In this document: piece after piece, positions 1-8,601 of the stretch
Numbering within the stretch: position 1 is the first letter of the stretch
Layout: the number at the start of each line of letters is the position of its first letter
Assembly (NCBI GenBank): GCA_947492105.1
Contig: CANLMN010000014.1
Span: 46,471 to 110,470 of the forward strand
Length of the DNA: 64,000 nucleotides
Origin: an uncultured Aquimarina sp.
GTDB taxonomy: Bacteria > Bacteroidota > Bacteroidia > Flavobacteriales > Flavobacteriaceae
Direction of reading: 5' to 3'
Program-made: the position numbers and the translations under genes
The notes under the pieces: generated by a model
What the model was told of the DNA's origin: nothing
Database searches by the model: none
The model's input: only the letters and a program-made list of their open reading frames with translations

Positions 1-420
1 CAATTCTCTGTCATACGTGGAAGCAGTTACTTCTACAGAGGCATTTTTGGTAAAACGTTTTGCTGTTTCTTTAACTACAGCAAAAGCCTCAGGAAGAATC
101 TCGTTCAAGGTTTTTTCTGTAGCTGCATAGATACTGTCTTTGATTTTGTCTATTTCTTGATAGATATCTTCTTTTTTGTCAATATCTTCCGTGGCGTCTG
201 CTTCGGCATTAAGTTTTTTGGTTTGTTCATCAAACTTTGCTCTAGCATCATTTATTTTGGTTTTGAATTCCAGTGTTTTAGCACGTAATTCATCGTTTGA
301 TAGTTGTTCTAATGCGGCTTCCGCCTTTTTAATCAGCGCTACTTTTGGCTGAATCTCTTTGATATCTTTCTTGGATTTATCTCCAACAAATACTTTTAAT
401 ACAGAATCTAAAATTCCCAT
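1..420 (-). CDS. secA: SecA preprotein translocase ATPase, N-terminal part (cut by window edge)
   Basis: The first 140 codons of SecA, the cytoplasmic motor that pushes Sec-dependent preproteins through SecYEG. The start is the ATG at 418-420; the reading frame runs off the window at position 1. The N-terminus reads MGILDSVLKVFVGDKSKKD, followed by a long charged helical stretch with LSNDELRAKTLEFK near residues 40-53. This is the amphipathic start and first helices of SecA in flavobacteria, which carry an extra insertion here relative to E. coli SecA. The nucleotide-binding motifs lie outside the window, so the call rests on the N-terminus only. The next gene upstream on the same strand (DUF2795-like) is a common neighbour in this family. 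Confidence 0.9.
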   Translation of the reverse strand, partial: MGILDSVLKVFVGDKSKKDIKEIQPKVALIKKAEAALEQLSNDELRAKTLEFKTKINDARAKFDEQTKKLNAEADATEDIDKKEDIYQEIDKIKDSIYAATEKTLNEILPEAFAVVKETAKRFTKNASVEVTASTYDREL

Positions 421-452
421 GATTTGGTGTTCTTTTAATGCCGTAATTTACG

Positions 453-482
453 CAAAAAAAAAGCCTCTTCCGAGACTTTTTT
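453..482 (-). terminator. Intrinsic terminator between the DUF2795 gene and secA
   Basis: Read on the minus strand, an A-rich arm and GTCTC are followed by a short loop, GAGGC and a run of T. This is a hairpin of about 10 pairs with one mismatch placed 27 bases after the stop of the 73-aa gene. It implies that secA, 33 bases further on, has its own promoter. Confidence 0.55.
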
Positions 483-508
483 AAGCTATTTTAAGGCTAC
501 TATGATTT

Positions 509-730
509 TTAATATTCATCCTCGTTCCAAAGATAGTCTTCGTCAGTTGGGTAATCAGGCCAGATTTCTTCGATAGATTCATATGAATCGCCTTCATCCT
601 CGATAGATTGCAAGTTTTCTACAACTTCTAGGGGCGCCCCAGTTCGGATAGCGAAATCTATAAGTTCATCTTTAGTTGCCGGCCAGGGTGCATCACTCAA
701 ATAGGATGCTAATTCTAATGTCCAATACAT
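509..730 (-). CDS. DUF2795-like small acidic protein
   Basis: A 73-aa protein starting MYWTLELASYLSDAPWPATK, strongly acidic in the C-terminal half (clusters of Asp and Glu ending WNEDEY). The N-terminal half, with SDAPWPATKDELIDFA and RTGAPLEVVENL, resembles the DUF2795 fold of small helical proteins of unknown function that usually sit beside secA in Bacteroidota. No signal peptide or membrane segment is present, so it should be cytoplasmic. The function is unknown; the family assignment is from memory of the motif and the conserved neighbourhood. It is followed by a terminator that separates it from secA. Confidence 0.8.
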   Translation of the reverse strand: MYWTLELASYLSDAPWPATKDELIDFAIRTGAPLEVVENLQSIEDEGDSYESIEEIWPDYPTDEDYLWNEDEY

Positions 731-870
731 CTGTTATAAGATTTTGTTTTTTGCAAAAATAATTTTTTAGTTCAATAAGTCAAATAAAAAACTAATTATT
801 TCAATAATAATTATAAGAACGTTTTATTTTTAGGCTTTTAGGCAAATAAAACCGTAAAAATAATACTTGT

Positions 871-1446
871 TTAAGATCCCTTTTTGGGAACCCATTTTAT
901 TTCTTTTGCCTGTAAGTCTTGCGACAATTTTCGTGCCAATACGAATAGGTAGTCAGATAGTCGGTTGAGGTATTGTAAAGTTGTGCTTTCTAAGGGGTCT
1001 ATTTCGTGAAGCGCACAAGCTAATCGTTCTGCTCTCCGACAGATAGTGCGAGCGATATGACAGAATGACACGGTTTGGTGACCTCCCGGTAAAATAAAAT
1101 GAGTCATTGGGGCTAATTCATTGTTCATTTTGTCAATTTCATCTTCTAAAAACTGTAGGTCCTCTGGTGTAATTAGTGAAATTGCTAATCGTTTTTTGCC
1201 ATTTTTTAATAACGCTTTTTCAGGAGGCGTAGCAAGGATGGCACCTACAGTAAATAGTTTGTCTTGGATTTGTAGAATACTGTTGTGGCTGTTTTGATCT
1301 ATTTGTTGATCTCTGACTAGTCCTAGATGAGAATTCAGTTCATCAATCGTGCCGTAACTGTCAATCCGAAGATTGTGTTTGGGGACACGCGTACCGCCAT
1401 ACAATGCAGTTGTTCCATCATCACCAGTTTTGGTGTAAATTTTCAT
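871..1446 (-). CDS. Cob(I)yrinic acid a,c-diamide adenosyltransferase, PduO type
   Basis: A 191-aa ATP:cob(I)alamin adenosyltransferase of the PduO/MMAB family, which transfers the adenosyl group of ATP to reduced cobalamin to make coenzyme B12. The phosphate-binding N-terminal motif TKTGDDGTTALYGG (residues 5-18) and the helix motif TICRRAERLA near residue 134 are both present, as is the closing LSDYLFVLARK segment. Length is typical of the family, and the ATG at 1444-1446 begins the conserved MKIYTKTGDDG start. No other cobalamin gene is in the window, so a scavenging and loading role for B12-dependent enzymes is likelier than de novo synthesis. Confidence 0.92.
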   Translation of the reverse strand: MKIYTKTGDDGTTALYGGTRVPKHNLRIDSYGTIDELNSHLGLVRDQQIDQNSHNSILQIQDKLFTVGAILATPPEKALLKNGKKRLAISLITPEDLQFLEDEIDKMNNELAPMTHFILPGGHQTVSFCHIARTICRRAERLACALHEIDPLESTTLQYLNRLSDYLFVLARKLSQDLQAKEIKWVPKKGS

Positions 1447-1767
1447 GATCTTGGGGTTTTGAGCTGTTTTATCTTAGCAATGTGCAAAAAAAAATAGATG
1501 TTCCTTATGTTTTGTCGTAGTTAAACTGGCTTTTTTCTTTTTTATTTTGTTGAAGGGTGTAATGATGCCCTTAGAAAGGGTTTTCGAGGTGTTTCGTGTG
1601 AGGTGTTTTGGTGTAATGATTTTTTTTATTCTCGTATTGAGGTAGGAAATGAAGATTTTTTTTTTACTCATAAATCCAAAGTATAACTAGTGTTAGGTTC
1701 TTGTGGTGAAACCAAAAAAAATAATAGTGATGTGATTGAATGATAAGTAGACTCCGAGGTAATGGTG

Positions 1768-1932
1768 CTATTTTTCTTTTTTCTTATCGTAGTAGTTTTT
1801 TCTGAAATCTCTGTTTTTGCGATTGAAGCGTTTGTTTTTGTTTCTTTTTGTGTTCCAAAAGACCAATAAAAATAGGCCTGCTATTCCTACAATGAGAAAT
1901 ATTAATTGATTCAGTTCAGAAAAGGATTCCAT
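1768..1932 (-). CDS. Small single-pass membrane protein with basic tail
   Basis: A 54-codon frame starting with the ATG at 1930-1932 and ending at the TAG at 1768-1770. It begins MESFSELNQL, continues with one hydrophobic helix (residues about 10-26, LIFLIVGIAGLFLLVFW) and ends in a strongly basic tail rich in Lys, Arg and Asn. The positive tail after the helix predicts an N-out, C-in inner-membrane protein. The start codon abuts an 18-base A run on the coding strand, which may aid initiation but is also a slippage-prone tract. The frame is coherent and membrane-like, but I do not recognise a named family. Confidence 0.55.
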   Translation of the reverse strand: MESFSELNQLIFLIVGIAGLFLLVFWNTKRNKNKRFNRKNRDFRKNYYDKKKEK

Positions 1933-2024
1933 TTTTTTTTTTTTTTTTTGTCTATTTTTTTAGATTTGATATGTTGCTTGTATAATAGGGTGTTAGGGTT
2001 GTTGTTAATTCTGATTCTTGTTGT

Positions 2025-2717
2025 TTAGTTAGAGGTTTTGGAGATGTCACTCTCAATTAATCCGTCTCGTAATCGTATAATTCGATTGGCGTGTTGTGCT
2101 ACATCTTCTTCGTGTGTTACGAGTATTACTGTGTTGCCAGCAGCATGAATATTGTCAAATAATTGCATGATTTCTAAAGAGGTTTTGGAATCTAGATTTC
2201 CTGTTGGTTCATCCGCAAGAATGATAGAGGGCTTGTTGACTAAGGCTCTGCCAACAGCTACACGTTGTCGTTGTCCACCAGATAACTGGTTTGGTTTGTG
2301 GTCCATGCGGTCTGCTAAGCCAACATCTGTGAGTACCGCTGATGCTCTAGCTGTACGTTCAGCTTTAGATGCTCCGGCGTAGATCATTGGTAAGGCGACA
2401 TTGTCCAGGGCTGTGGTTCTTGGGAGTAAATTGAAGGTCTGGAAAACAAACCCAATTTCTCTATTTCTTATTTCTGCTAATTCATCGTCTGATAACTTGC
2501 TGACATCGTTGTTGTTGAGGATATAGGTTCCTGCAGTTGGGGTGTCTAGGCATCCCAAAAGATTCATTAATGTAGATTTTCCAGAGCCCGAAGGACCCAT
2601 AATGGCAAGATATTCACCTCGTTTTATTTCTAAATCAATTCCTTTGAGTACGTGAACTGTTTCTTGTCCAAGTTTGAAATCTCTAATGATATTGTTGATA
2701 TATATGACATTACTCAT
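2025..2717 (-). CDS. ABC transporter ATP-binding protein, MacB/LolD-like
   Basis: A complete 230-aa ABC ATPase: Walker [10 protein letters not shown] at residues 41-49, Q-loop in [10 protein letters not shown] (91-100), signature LSGGQ (145-149), Walker B IILADE (165-170) followed by the D-loop GNLD, and the switch His202 in VTHEED. The pattern of [14 protein letters not shown] after Walker A and [14 protein letters not shown] is that of the MacB/LolD group, whose ATPases power extrusion of lipoproteins, peptides or drugs across the envelope by mechanotransmission. The permease partner is not adjacent, so the substrate cannot be read. It starts at the ATG 2715-2717. Confidence 0.9.
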   Translation of the reverse strand: MSNVIYINNIIRDFKLGQETVHVLKGIDLEIKRGEYLAIMGPSGSGKSTLMNLLGCLDTPTAGTYILNNNDVSKLSDDELAEIRNREIGFVFQTFNLLPRTTALDNVALPMIYAGASKAERTARASAVLTDVGLADRMDHKPNQLSGGQRQRVAVGRALVNKPSIILADEPTGNLDSKTSLEIMQLFDNIHAAGNTVILVTHEEDVAQHANRIIRLRDGLIESDISKTSN

Positions 2718-2768
2718 AATTGTTATGGGCTTTTGTGTACAGAATGACGTGTTTTCAAAGTTAGGTTG

Positions 2769-3341
2769 TTACAATCGGATCACAAAATGTTCCTTTGCCT
2801 GTTCATTTCTAAAAAAAACAAATCCAAAATCAAAAGTGTCTATTGTGACGGTAACCTTGGTATGGTTTTTTAGAATGTTCCAGTATTTTAGCGAAGCTCT
2901 TGATTTGTGTATATTTCGAATTAGTAAGAGACTGTTGTTGTGGGTGTGTTTAAAAAATGTTTCGATTCTTTGTTCCATAAAATCTGGAAGATCGATATGG
3001 TCGAGATAGATAAGGTCTAGGGTTGTGCCGTTTTTGTAAATCTCTAAGTTAGTGGTAGCTATAGTTTCTGGGTTTGCGATCTCTAGTATTTTATTGATAA
3101 CAAGGTTGTTCGGGGTGGTGCACATGTTTTGAATGTTTAGGTATCGCCCTAATCTAAATAGTAATCGTGCCTGTTTGGAGTTTATTCCTTTTTTGGAATA
3201 TTGGTTTTTTATCTTCGTGTATTCGGGTTTCTTTTTTCTGTCGTAAAAACATTGAGTAACAAGGTTGTAGACAAAAGGAGAATGCACTCCGTGTTGATTG
3301 GTAGATTTTGAAAGAAATTTCAGGTAGCTTCCTAAATTCAT
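2769..3341 (-). CDS. Class I methyltransferase-fold protein lacking the SAM-binding loop
   Basis: A 190-aa protein that keeps the hallmarks of a Bacteroidota methyltransferase-like family: the N-terminal NQHGVHSPFVYNLV segment, an LLFRLGRYL helix, the strand LDLIYLDH, and a C-terminal end like IDTFDFGFVFFRNEQAKEHF. Normal members carry a glycine-rich motif I (of the ELGTSLG kind) straight after the first helix. Here that place reads IQNMCTTPNNLVI, with no glycine, and the protein is about 30-40 residues shorter than usual. It may therefore be a non-catalytic or decaying relative. It lies 51 bases after the ABC ATPase start and 21 bases after the HMG-CoA lyase stop (all minus strand), so it may be cotranscribed with them. 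Confidence 0.7.
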   Translation of the reverse strand: MNLGSYLKFLSKSTNQHGVHSPFVYNLVTQCFYDRKKKPEYTKIKNQYSKKGINSKQARLLFRLGRYLNIQNMCTTPNNLVINKILEIANPETIATTNLEIYKNGTTLDLIYLDHIDLPDFMEQRIETFFKHTHNNSLLLIRNIHKSRASLKYWNILKNHTKVTVTIDTFDFGFVFFRNEQAKEHFVIRL

Positions 3342-3362
3342 GTGAATAAATTATTAGCCGAG

Positions 3363-4223
3363 TTAGTGATAAACTGAAAATATTTTGGTCGCTTCGTTAT
3401 GTGCTGCTTCAAAGCTCATCATACGAATATTGTGATCTGTTTTTTGAGCAGTAAAGTAGGAGAGCATTTTTTCTGTAGGCATATTTCCTGTAAGTACATC
3501 TTTTGCCATAGGACAACCTCCAAATCCTTGAATGGCTCCATCAAATCTTTTGCATCCGCCTTCGTATGCTGCGGCTATTTTTTCATGCCATGTTGATGGG
3601 GTTGTGTGTAAGTGCGCACCAAATTCTATTTGTGGATAGGCTGGGATCAGATTGTTGTAGAGGTAGTTGATGGTGTCAGGTGTAGAGGTGCCAACCGTAT
3701 CGGATAACGAAAGGATTTTGACTCCCATTTGATATAGTTTGTCTGTCCATTTTCCTACGATATCAACATTCCATGGGTCTCCATAGGGATTGCCAAAACC
3801 CATGGATAAATAGGCAACAACTTCTTTATTGGTTTTGGTTGCTATAGTAAGGATTTCTTCTAATGTGGTAACGGATTCTTTGATGGTTTTGTGTGTGTTC
3901 CGCATTTGGAAGTTTTCTGAGATAGAAAAGGGATAGCCAAGGTATTGAATGTTTTTGTGTTGTGAAGCTGCAATTGCGCCACGTAAATTGGCTACAATTG
4001 CAAGGAGCTTACTTTGTGTTTTAGATAGATCCAATTGTTCTAATACAGCTGCAGTGTCCTGCATTTGAGGAATTGCTTTTGGGGAAACAAAACTACCGAA
4101 ATCAATGGTGTCAAAGCCACAGCGAAGTAGCGCTTGCAAATACTGCACTTTTTTGTCCGTGGGGATAAATGTTTTAATGCCTTGCATGGCGTCGCGCGGG
4201 CACTCAATGATTTTAATTTTCAT
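3363..4223 (-). CDS. mvaB: Hydroxymethylglutaryl-CoA lyase
   Basis: A 286-aa HMGL-family TIM-barrel enzyme that cleaves HMG-CoA to acetyl-CoA and acetoacetate in leucine degradation. Visible features are the N-terminal ECPRDAMQG (residues 7-15, the strand-1 Arg-Asp pair that binds substrate and metal), SDTVGTS (174-180), the metal-binding HLH (204-206) and the catalytic-cysteine loop GFGGCPMA (233-240). Length and all metal ligands are intact. Alternative members of the superfamily (isopropylmalate or citramalate synthase) are longer, with a regulatory domain that is absent here. The start is the ATG at 4221-4223. Confidence 0.9.
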   Translation of the reverse strand: MKIKIIECPRDAMQGIKTFIPTDKKVQYLQALLRCGFDTIDFGSFVSPKAIPQMQDTAAVLEQLDLSKTQSKLLAIVANLRGAIAASQHKNIQYLGYPFSISENFQMRNTHKTIKESVTTLEEILTIATKTNKEVVAYLSMGFGNPYGDPWNVDIVGKWTDKLYQMGVKILSLSDTVGTSTPDTINYLYNNLIPAYPQIEFGAHLHTTPSTWHEKIAAAYEGGCKRFDGAIQGFGGCPMAKDVLTGNMPTEKMLSYFTAQKTDHNIRMMSFEAAHNEATKIFSVYH

Positions 4224-4311
4224 AAATTATGATGCTGCGTTAATTTTTTAAGATCTTCCTTGACAAAGATACAGTTTCGGTTTACTATTATTTTCAAATG
4301 TAGATATTCAA

Positions 4312-4335
4312 TTTTTTTTTTTTTTTTTTTTTTTT
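4312..4335. repeat. 24-base poly-T tract
   Basis: An uninterrupted run of 24 T between the HMG-CoA lyase start and the small T9SS-tagged gene at 4431. It lies about 95 bases upstream of that ATG, so length changes by slippage could alter promoter spacing. A shorter run of 18 T occurs at 1932-1949. Confidence 0.9.
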
Positions 4336-4373
4336 GAAATGAATAAATAGGTTAAAAGTGATCTGAAATTTGT

Positions 4374-4381
4374 TATATTTG
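4374..4381 (+). promoter_or_regulatory. Candidate Bacteroidota -7 element
   Basis: TATATTTG fits the Bacteroidota -7 consensus TAnnTTTG and stands 49 bases before the ATG of the 114-aa gene. The nearest upstream TTTG (4333-4336, at the end of the poly-T tract) is about 37 bases away, too far for the usual -33 spacing, so support is partial. Confidence 0.3.
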
Positions 4382-4430
4382 TGGTTAAGTGTTGACTAAT
4401 AAATTTTTAAAGCGACATAGAAAATAACAT

Positions 4431-4775
4431 ATGAAAAAACATTTACTCCCTCTAGTAGTTTTCTCAATAGCTATTTGCTCATTTGGGCAATCTTTGAATG
4501 ATAATAAAGAATTAAATAATTTTGATTCTAAAATTTCCGTATACCCTAATCCAGCTAAAGATTTTATTATAATAAATAATATTATTGATATGGGTGTCAA
4601 GGAGATAGAAGTATTTAACGTTATTGGAGAGAAAGTAAAGATTACTTTTGCAAGTGGTCTTAGAAACTCCGTAACCTTGGATATCGGTAAACTTAGTGCA
4701 GGTATCTTTTTTGTACGCTTTTATGATCATGCAGGGAAAATAGTAGATACAAAGAAAATTAGCAAAGAACTGTAG
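4431..4775 (+). CDS. Minimal secreted protein: signal peptide plus T9SS type A sorting domain
   Basis: A 114-aa protein with a Sec signal peptide (MKKHLLPLVVFSIAICSFG, cleavage near residue 20) followed after only about 15 residues by a complete type A T9SS C-terminal domain: VYPNPAKDFIII (39-50), EVFNVIGEKV and LSAGIFFVRFYDHAGK, ending KKISKEL. T9SS cargo normally carries a large passenger between these parts; here there is almost none. It may be a surface-anchored peptide, a relic of a larger cargo, or a competitor for the secretion machinery. It is flanked by repeat C1 downstream and by the poly-T tract upstream. Confidence 0.8.
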   Translation: MKKHLLPLVVFSIAICSFGQSLNDNKELNNFDSKISVYPNPAKDFIIINNIIDMGVKEIEVFNVIGEKVKITFASGLRNSVTLDIGKLSAGIFFVRFYDHAGKIVDTKKISKEL

Positions 4776-5387
4776 TTTTTTGCTTCCTCCAAAAATGGAT
4801 TAGTAAATTGGGTATTTGAAAAGAATAGTCCCAATAGGATGCCATATATCTATTTTTTATCTCTACATAGTTTGTTTTGCAATTTTCGTCAACGCAGAGT
4901 GTTAGTTGTAATTACTGAAGATTTACTAATAATTCTCTTTTCTTTACAGTTGAATGAAGTCTTGTTTATTCTAGTTTGATCATGAGATGCTGTTATAGCT
5001 GAATGGTATAGGTTTTTTAATTTATTTTTGTGTCCAAAAGAACTGCTGGTTGGTGATAGTGTTTATCAAATTAGCCATACACTGTTGCGTATCGCCTTGT
5101 TCTTATTCCTTGTAAATGCCTTCTTCCTTTATATTCTATAGCTAAGGCTAAGCAATAGAATCACGGTATTTTTACATAAAAAACTGATAGTGTCATTCAT
5201 CCGAATTTATATACCTGAATTGAATAATACAATTGATCATCCTAGACTTAGTTTATAAGAAGGGCAATGTTGGTGATTCCTTGGTGCAGAAGGAGCGGTA
5301 TTGATTGAAAAATGTTTATTGGGAAAGGTTAATCGAAATTATTTTTAGATTTGTAAAGCAAAAAACTACGATCTATTGATTAGTGAA
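4776..5387. other. 612-base intergenic region, mostly repeat C1
   Basis: No coding frame with protein-like composition was found on either strand. The part from 5063 to 5227 is an inverted copy of repeat family C; 4776-5060 shows nothing recognisable. Confidence 0.6.
5063..5227 (-). repeat. Repeat family C, copy 1 (inverted, near full length)
   Basis: Matches the reverse complement of the copies at 48064 and 51745. It carries the CGTATCGCCTTGTTCTTATT segment, the core resembling ATAGCTAAGGCTAAGCAATA, the CACGGTATTTTTACATAA segment and the terminal CGAATTTATATACC. The ends are imperfect inverted repeats. Confidence 0.7.
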
Positions 5388-6413
5388 TTAGTGTTCTTGA
5401 AGTATTTTTTTATTAATTTCTTTAATTAATTGCGGTCCTTCGTAGATAAAACCTGTGTATAGCTGTACCAAGCTAGCACCTGCGTCTAGTTTATCAATCG
5501 CATCTTGTGCACTGTGTATACCTCCAACCCCTATAATAGGGAATGCATGATTACTTTTGGTTGCCAAAAACCGTATTACTTCAGTAGCTCTATTGGTTAA
5601 TGGTTTTCCGCTGAGACCACCTGCTTCTTTTATGACATCTCCAGTCGTAGTGAGTGTGCTTCTGTCAATAGTTGTATTGGTAGCAATTACGCCCGCGATC
5701 TTACTGTCAGAAATTATGGTAATAATGTCTAGAAGTTGTTCATTTGTCAGATCTGGTGCGATTTTGAGTAATATGGGTTTAGGCTTTTGCTTCTTGTTGT
5801 TTTTTTCTTGCAAAGTGTTAAGTAGTGCAGTAAGGGGTTCTTTGTCCTGTAATTCTCGTAATCCAGGGGTGTTGGGGGAGCTTACGTTTACGACAAAATA
5901 GTCAACATGATCAAATAGTGCATCAAAACAAAGTTTGTAGTCTTCTACTGCTTCTTCATTAGGGGTGACTTTGTTTTTGCCGATATTTCCGCCAATTAGG
6001 ACACCTTTGTTTTTTTTGAGCCGTGTTACTGCTTCAGCGACTCCTCCATTATTAAATCCCATTCTGTTGATAATTGCCTGATCTGCCTTAAGACGAAACA
6101 AGCGTTTTTTTGGGTTTCCAGATTGGGGTTTTGGTGTTAATGTTCCGATTTCAATAAAACCAAAACCAAAGTTAGAGAGTTCCTGGTATAGTTTTGCATC
6201 TTTATCGAATCCAGCCGCGAGTCCTACAGGATTTTTGAATTTGAGTCCAAAAACTTCTCTTTCAAGACGACTATCTTGAACCTCATAGACACTTTTGAAT
6301 ATATTCGGGAAGAAAGGGATTTTGGATAAAAAACGAACCATTGAAAAAGTGAAATAATGTACTTTTTCTGGGTCAAAAAGAAAAAGAAGTGGTCGAAGTA
6401 GTAGTTTGTACAT
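5388..6413 (-). CDS. pyrD: Dihydroorotate dehydrogenase (quinone), class 2
   Basis: A 341-aa PyrD that oxidises dihydroorotate to orotate in pyrimidine synthesis, passing electrons to the quinone pool at the inner membrane. The N-terminal helical extension (residues 1-40) is the quinone-tunnel and membrane-association domain of class 2 enzymes. The barrel shows [13 protein letters not shown] (61-73), INRMGFNN (115-122), the catalytic-serine loop [13 protein letters not shown] (176-188), and the FMN phosphate loop [10 protein letters not shown] near the C-terminus. All motifs are intact. It starts at the ATG 6411-6413, 167 bases after the PorV-like gene stops. Confidence 0.95.
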   Translation of the reverse strand: MYKLLLRPLLFLFDPEKVHYFTFSMVRFLSKIPFFPNIFKSVYEVQDSRLEREVFGLKFKNPVGLAAGFDKDAKLYQELSNFGFGFIEIGTLTPKPQSGNPKKRLFRLKADQAIINRMGFNNGGVAEAVTRLKKNKGVLIGGNIGKNKVTPNEEAVEDYKLCFDALFDHVDYFVVNVSSPNTPGLRELQDKEPLTALLNTLQEKNNKKQKPKPILLKIAPDLTNEQLLDIITIISDSKIAGVIATNTTIDRSTLTTTGDVIKEAGGLSGKPLTNRATEVIRFLATKSNHAFPIIGVGGIHSAQDAIDKLDAGASLVQLYTGFIYEGPQLIKEINKKILQEH

Positions 6414-6580
6414 GATGCGTTTAGGGTTTCAGATCTTAGGGGTTAGCTGTTTTTTGAATAAAATACAGATCTATATGCCTAAAAAATAAATTAGCGCAAA
6501 AGTACTGGATAAATACGTTGAATAAAAATCAAGTAATGATATTTTTGAGTTTTATTAGGGTTTGTCAATTAGATGTGGTG

Positions 6581-7657
6581 TTATTTCTTGAAAATACTCC
6601 AATCTAGTTTCACGGAAAATACATTGGAATAAATCGCGGCACTTTGATCGCCAATATCCGTCAAAGCGTAATCTATAGAGATTCCTTTGTAATTAAATCC
6701 TACTCCAAAATTAGGTTGGAAACCTAATTCGGTACTTCCGTCAAACTGTGTTATATCTTGAAAATTCCCTACACCACCACGTAAGAAAATAATTTTGTTA
6801 TAATCGAATTGAAAACCAAAAGCGGGTGTGGCACTGATAGAAGAAGTGGAGATAATATCATTAGTTTCTACCAATCGAGTTATAAAATCTAGCTCTGTCT
6901 GCAAACTAAATTTTGATTTGATCTTAAAAGTACGAGCAAGACCAAATTGTAATTTAGGCAAAGTGATCTCAGTAGTTTCCGGTAATTCTTGAGCGTCACC
7001 GTTAATAGGAGAGGCGTCTTGGATTTTTTTGACTGAACCTTCGTTGATACTCCAGGCATTAAAAGTGGTAGTGATGTCGCGAATCATAAGGCCAAATGAC
7101 CATTTATTTTTTTGATATTGTACTCCTAGATCTAGCCCAAAACCCCAAGAAGAGGCAAAATCTCCAATAATTCTTCGAACAATTTTAGCATTGGTTCCGT
7201 AGCTCAAGCCTTTGAGTGGAGTTTTTCGAGCATAAGAAAATGTAAAAGCGTAATCGGCCGTGGAGAACAGGTTAATGCGGTTATAATCTATCTGACCATC
7301 TGAGTCTATAAGTTCTGTAGTGTCTAGGATATCATCAACACCGAATCGAATAATGGATAACGCTACAGCACTTTTGTCGTCTAACGGCATAGCAAACGCT
7401 CCATAATCATAATTAGCGATATTGGCAAAATAAGAAGCATGCATCAAGGAAAGTTGCTTGTCTTTTAGCTGTGTAAGGCCTGCAGGATTCCAATAACCAG
7501 AATTAACATCGTTAGAGGTTGCCACTACGGAATTGGACATACCCAATGAAGCAGCGTCTACACCAATGTTCAAAAATTCATTTGAATACTTACGTATAGC
7601 TTGTGCCTGAATTCCAAGAGAAAAACATGCGGTTAGAATAAAAAAAATCTTTTTCAA
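6581..7657 (-). CDS. PorV/PorQ-family outer-membrane protein
   Basis: A FadL-like beta-barrel of the PorV/PorQ family. The mature protein opens with IRKYSNEFLNIGVDAASLGM and contains the family segment SGYWNPAGL (about 57-65), followed by many alternating-hydrophobicity strands and a terminal aromatic strand (VKLDWSIFKK). PorV is the T9SS outer-membrane shuttle that brings cargo from the translocon to the attachment complex; paralogues may have other roles. The frame has no ATG near its start. A TTG at 7655-7657 gives a good signal peptide, beginning (M)KKIFFILTACFSLGIQA; a TTG at 7676-7678 would add seven residues. I prefer the shorter start. Confidence 0.85.
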   Translation of the reverse strand: MKKIFFILTACFSLGIQAQAIRKYSNEFLNIGVDAASLGMSNSVVATSNDVNSGYWNPAGLTQLKDKQLSLMHASYFANIANYDYGAFAMPLDDKSAVALSIIRFGVDDILDTTELIDSDGQIDYNRINLFSTADYAFTFSYARKTPLKGLSYGTNAKIVRRIIGDFASSWGFGLDLGVQYQKNKWSFGLMIRDITTTFNAWSINEGSVKKIQDASPINGDAQELPETTEITLPKLQFGLARTFKIKSKFSLQTELDFITRLVETNDIISTSSISATPAFGFQFDYNKIIFLRGGVGNFQDITQFDGSTELGFQPNFGVGFNYKGISIDYALTDIGDQSAAIYSNVFSVKLDWSIFKK

Positions 7658-7785
7658 TACGGGCAATTTTAAAAACAAATATCTTACATTTTTCTTACAT
7701 ATTAAACTTTATTTCCAAATGGATATTGCACTTATACTATAATAGTCGCAATTAGTTTCCTATTTTTACACAAAAATTGAATTAT

Positions 7786-8583
7786 ATGGGAATCAGAAGA
7801 CATGTCCCTAATGCTATCACATTGTTGAATTTATTTAGCGGAAGCATTGCTGTGATTTTTGCAGTTAAAGGGCAATTAGAGCTTACTGCTATATGTGTTA
7901 TGCTGGGTATTTTCTTTGACTTTTTTGATGGCTTGGCAGCACGTTTGTTAAAGGTACAAAGTGAATTGGGATTGCAATTAGATTCGTTGGCAGATATGGT
8001 TACTAGTGGTGTCGCTCCCGGCATAGTAATGTTTCAATTACTTAATAGAAGTGTGGATAAAAACGATTGGAGAGCTACAGAGCTACAGAGCTTTTACGCT
8101 CGTACGTTAGGTCGCGAAGGAATAATAGGGGACAGCAACGTATTTGATTTTATGGTTCTACCAAGTGGGTATGCGCTTTTGGGATTGTTGATCATATTGG
8201 CCTCTGCATATCGTTTAGCAAAATTCAATATTGACACACGGCAAACTACTTCTTTTATTGGGTTGCCGACTCCAGCCAATACACTTTTGATTGTTAGTTT
8301 GCCATTGATACTGTTTTTTGGCCCCCCAGAATGGGTAGAAGCTATTATTTTGAATAAATGGTTTTTAATTAGTTTAACATTTTTAAGCTGTTATTTACTA
8401 AATGCCGAAATACCCTTGTTTGCCTTAAAATTTAAAACATGGGATTTTGGTGCAAACAAATTGCGATACATATTTCTGATTATTACATTGGTGTTGTTGT
8501 TGGTTTTTAAATTCTTGGCAGTTCCATGTGTCATTTTGATGTATGTGTTACTTTCATTAATTTTTAGAAAGCAAACTATTTAA
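7786..8583 (+). CDS. pssA: CDP-diacylglycerol--serine O-phosphatidyltransferase
   Basis: A 265-aa polytopic membrane enzyme of the CDP-alcohol phosphatidyltransferase family. The family signature is perfect: D45-x2-D48-G49-x2-A52-R53-x8-G62-x3-D66-x3-D70. It condenses CDP-diacylglycerol with serine to make phosphatidylserine, the precursor of phosphatidylethanolamine. About eight hydrophobic segments are visible, and the serine-synthase identity follows from the N-terminal RRHVPNAITLLNLFSG context. The ATG at 7786 is chosen over an in-frame TTG three codons upstream. Next comes the apolipoprotein acyltransferase gene, 18 bases after the stop, so the two are probably cotranscribed. Confidence 0.9.
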   Translation: MGIRRHVPNAITLLNLFSGSIAVIFAVKGQLELTAICVMLGIFFDFFDGLAARLLKVQSELGLQLDSLADMVTSGVAPGIVMFQLLNRSVDKNDWRATELQSFYARTLGREGIIGDSNVFDFMVLPSGYALLGLLIILASAYRLAKFNIDTRQTTSFIGLPTPANTLLIVSLPLILFFGPPEWVEAIILNKWFLISLTFLSCYLLNAEIPLFALKFKTWDFGANKLRYIFLIITLVLLLVFKFLAVPCVILMYVLLSLIFRKQTI

Positions 8584-8601
8584 ATAAAAGTAAAAAAAAA
8601 C

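Noticed and set aside
1474-1671. 65-codon minus-strand frame rich in Lys and Thr
   Set aside because: Low-complexity composition from an AT-rich spacer, no hydrophobic core or motif, and no plausible start context.
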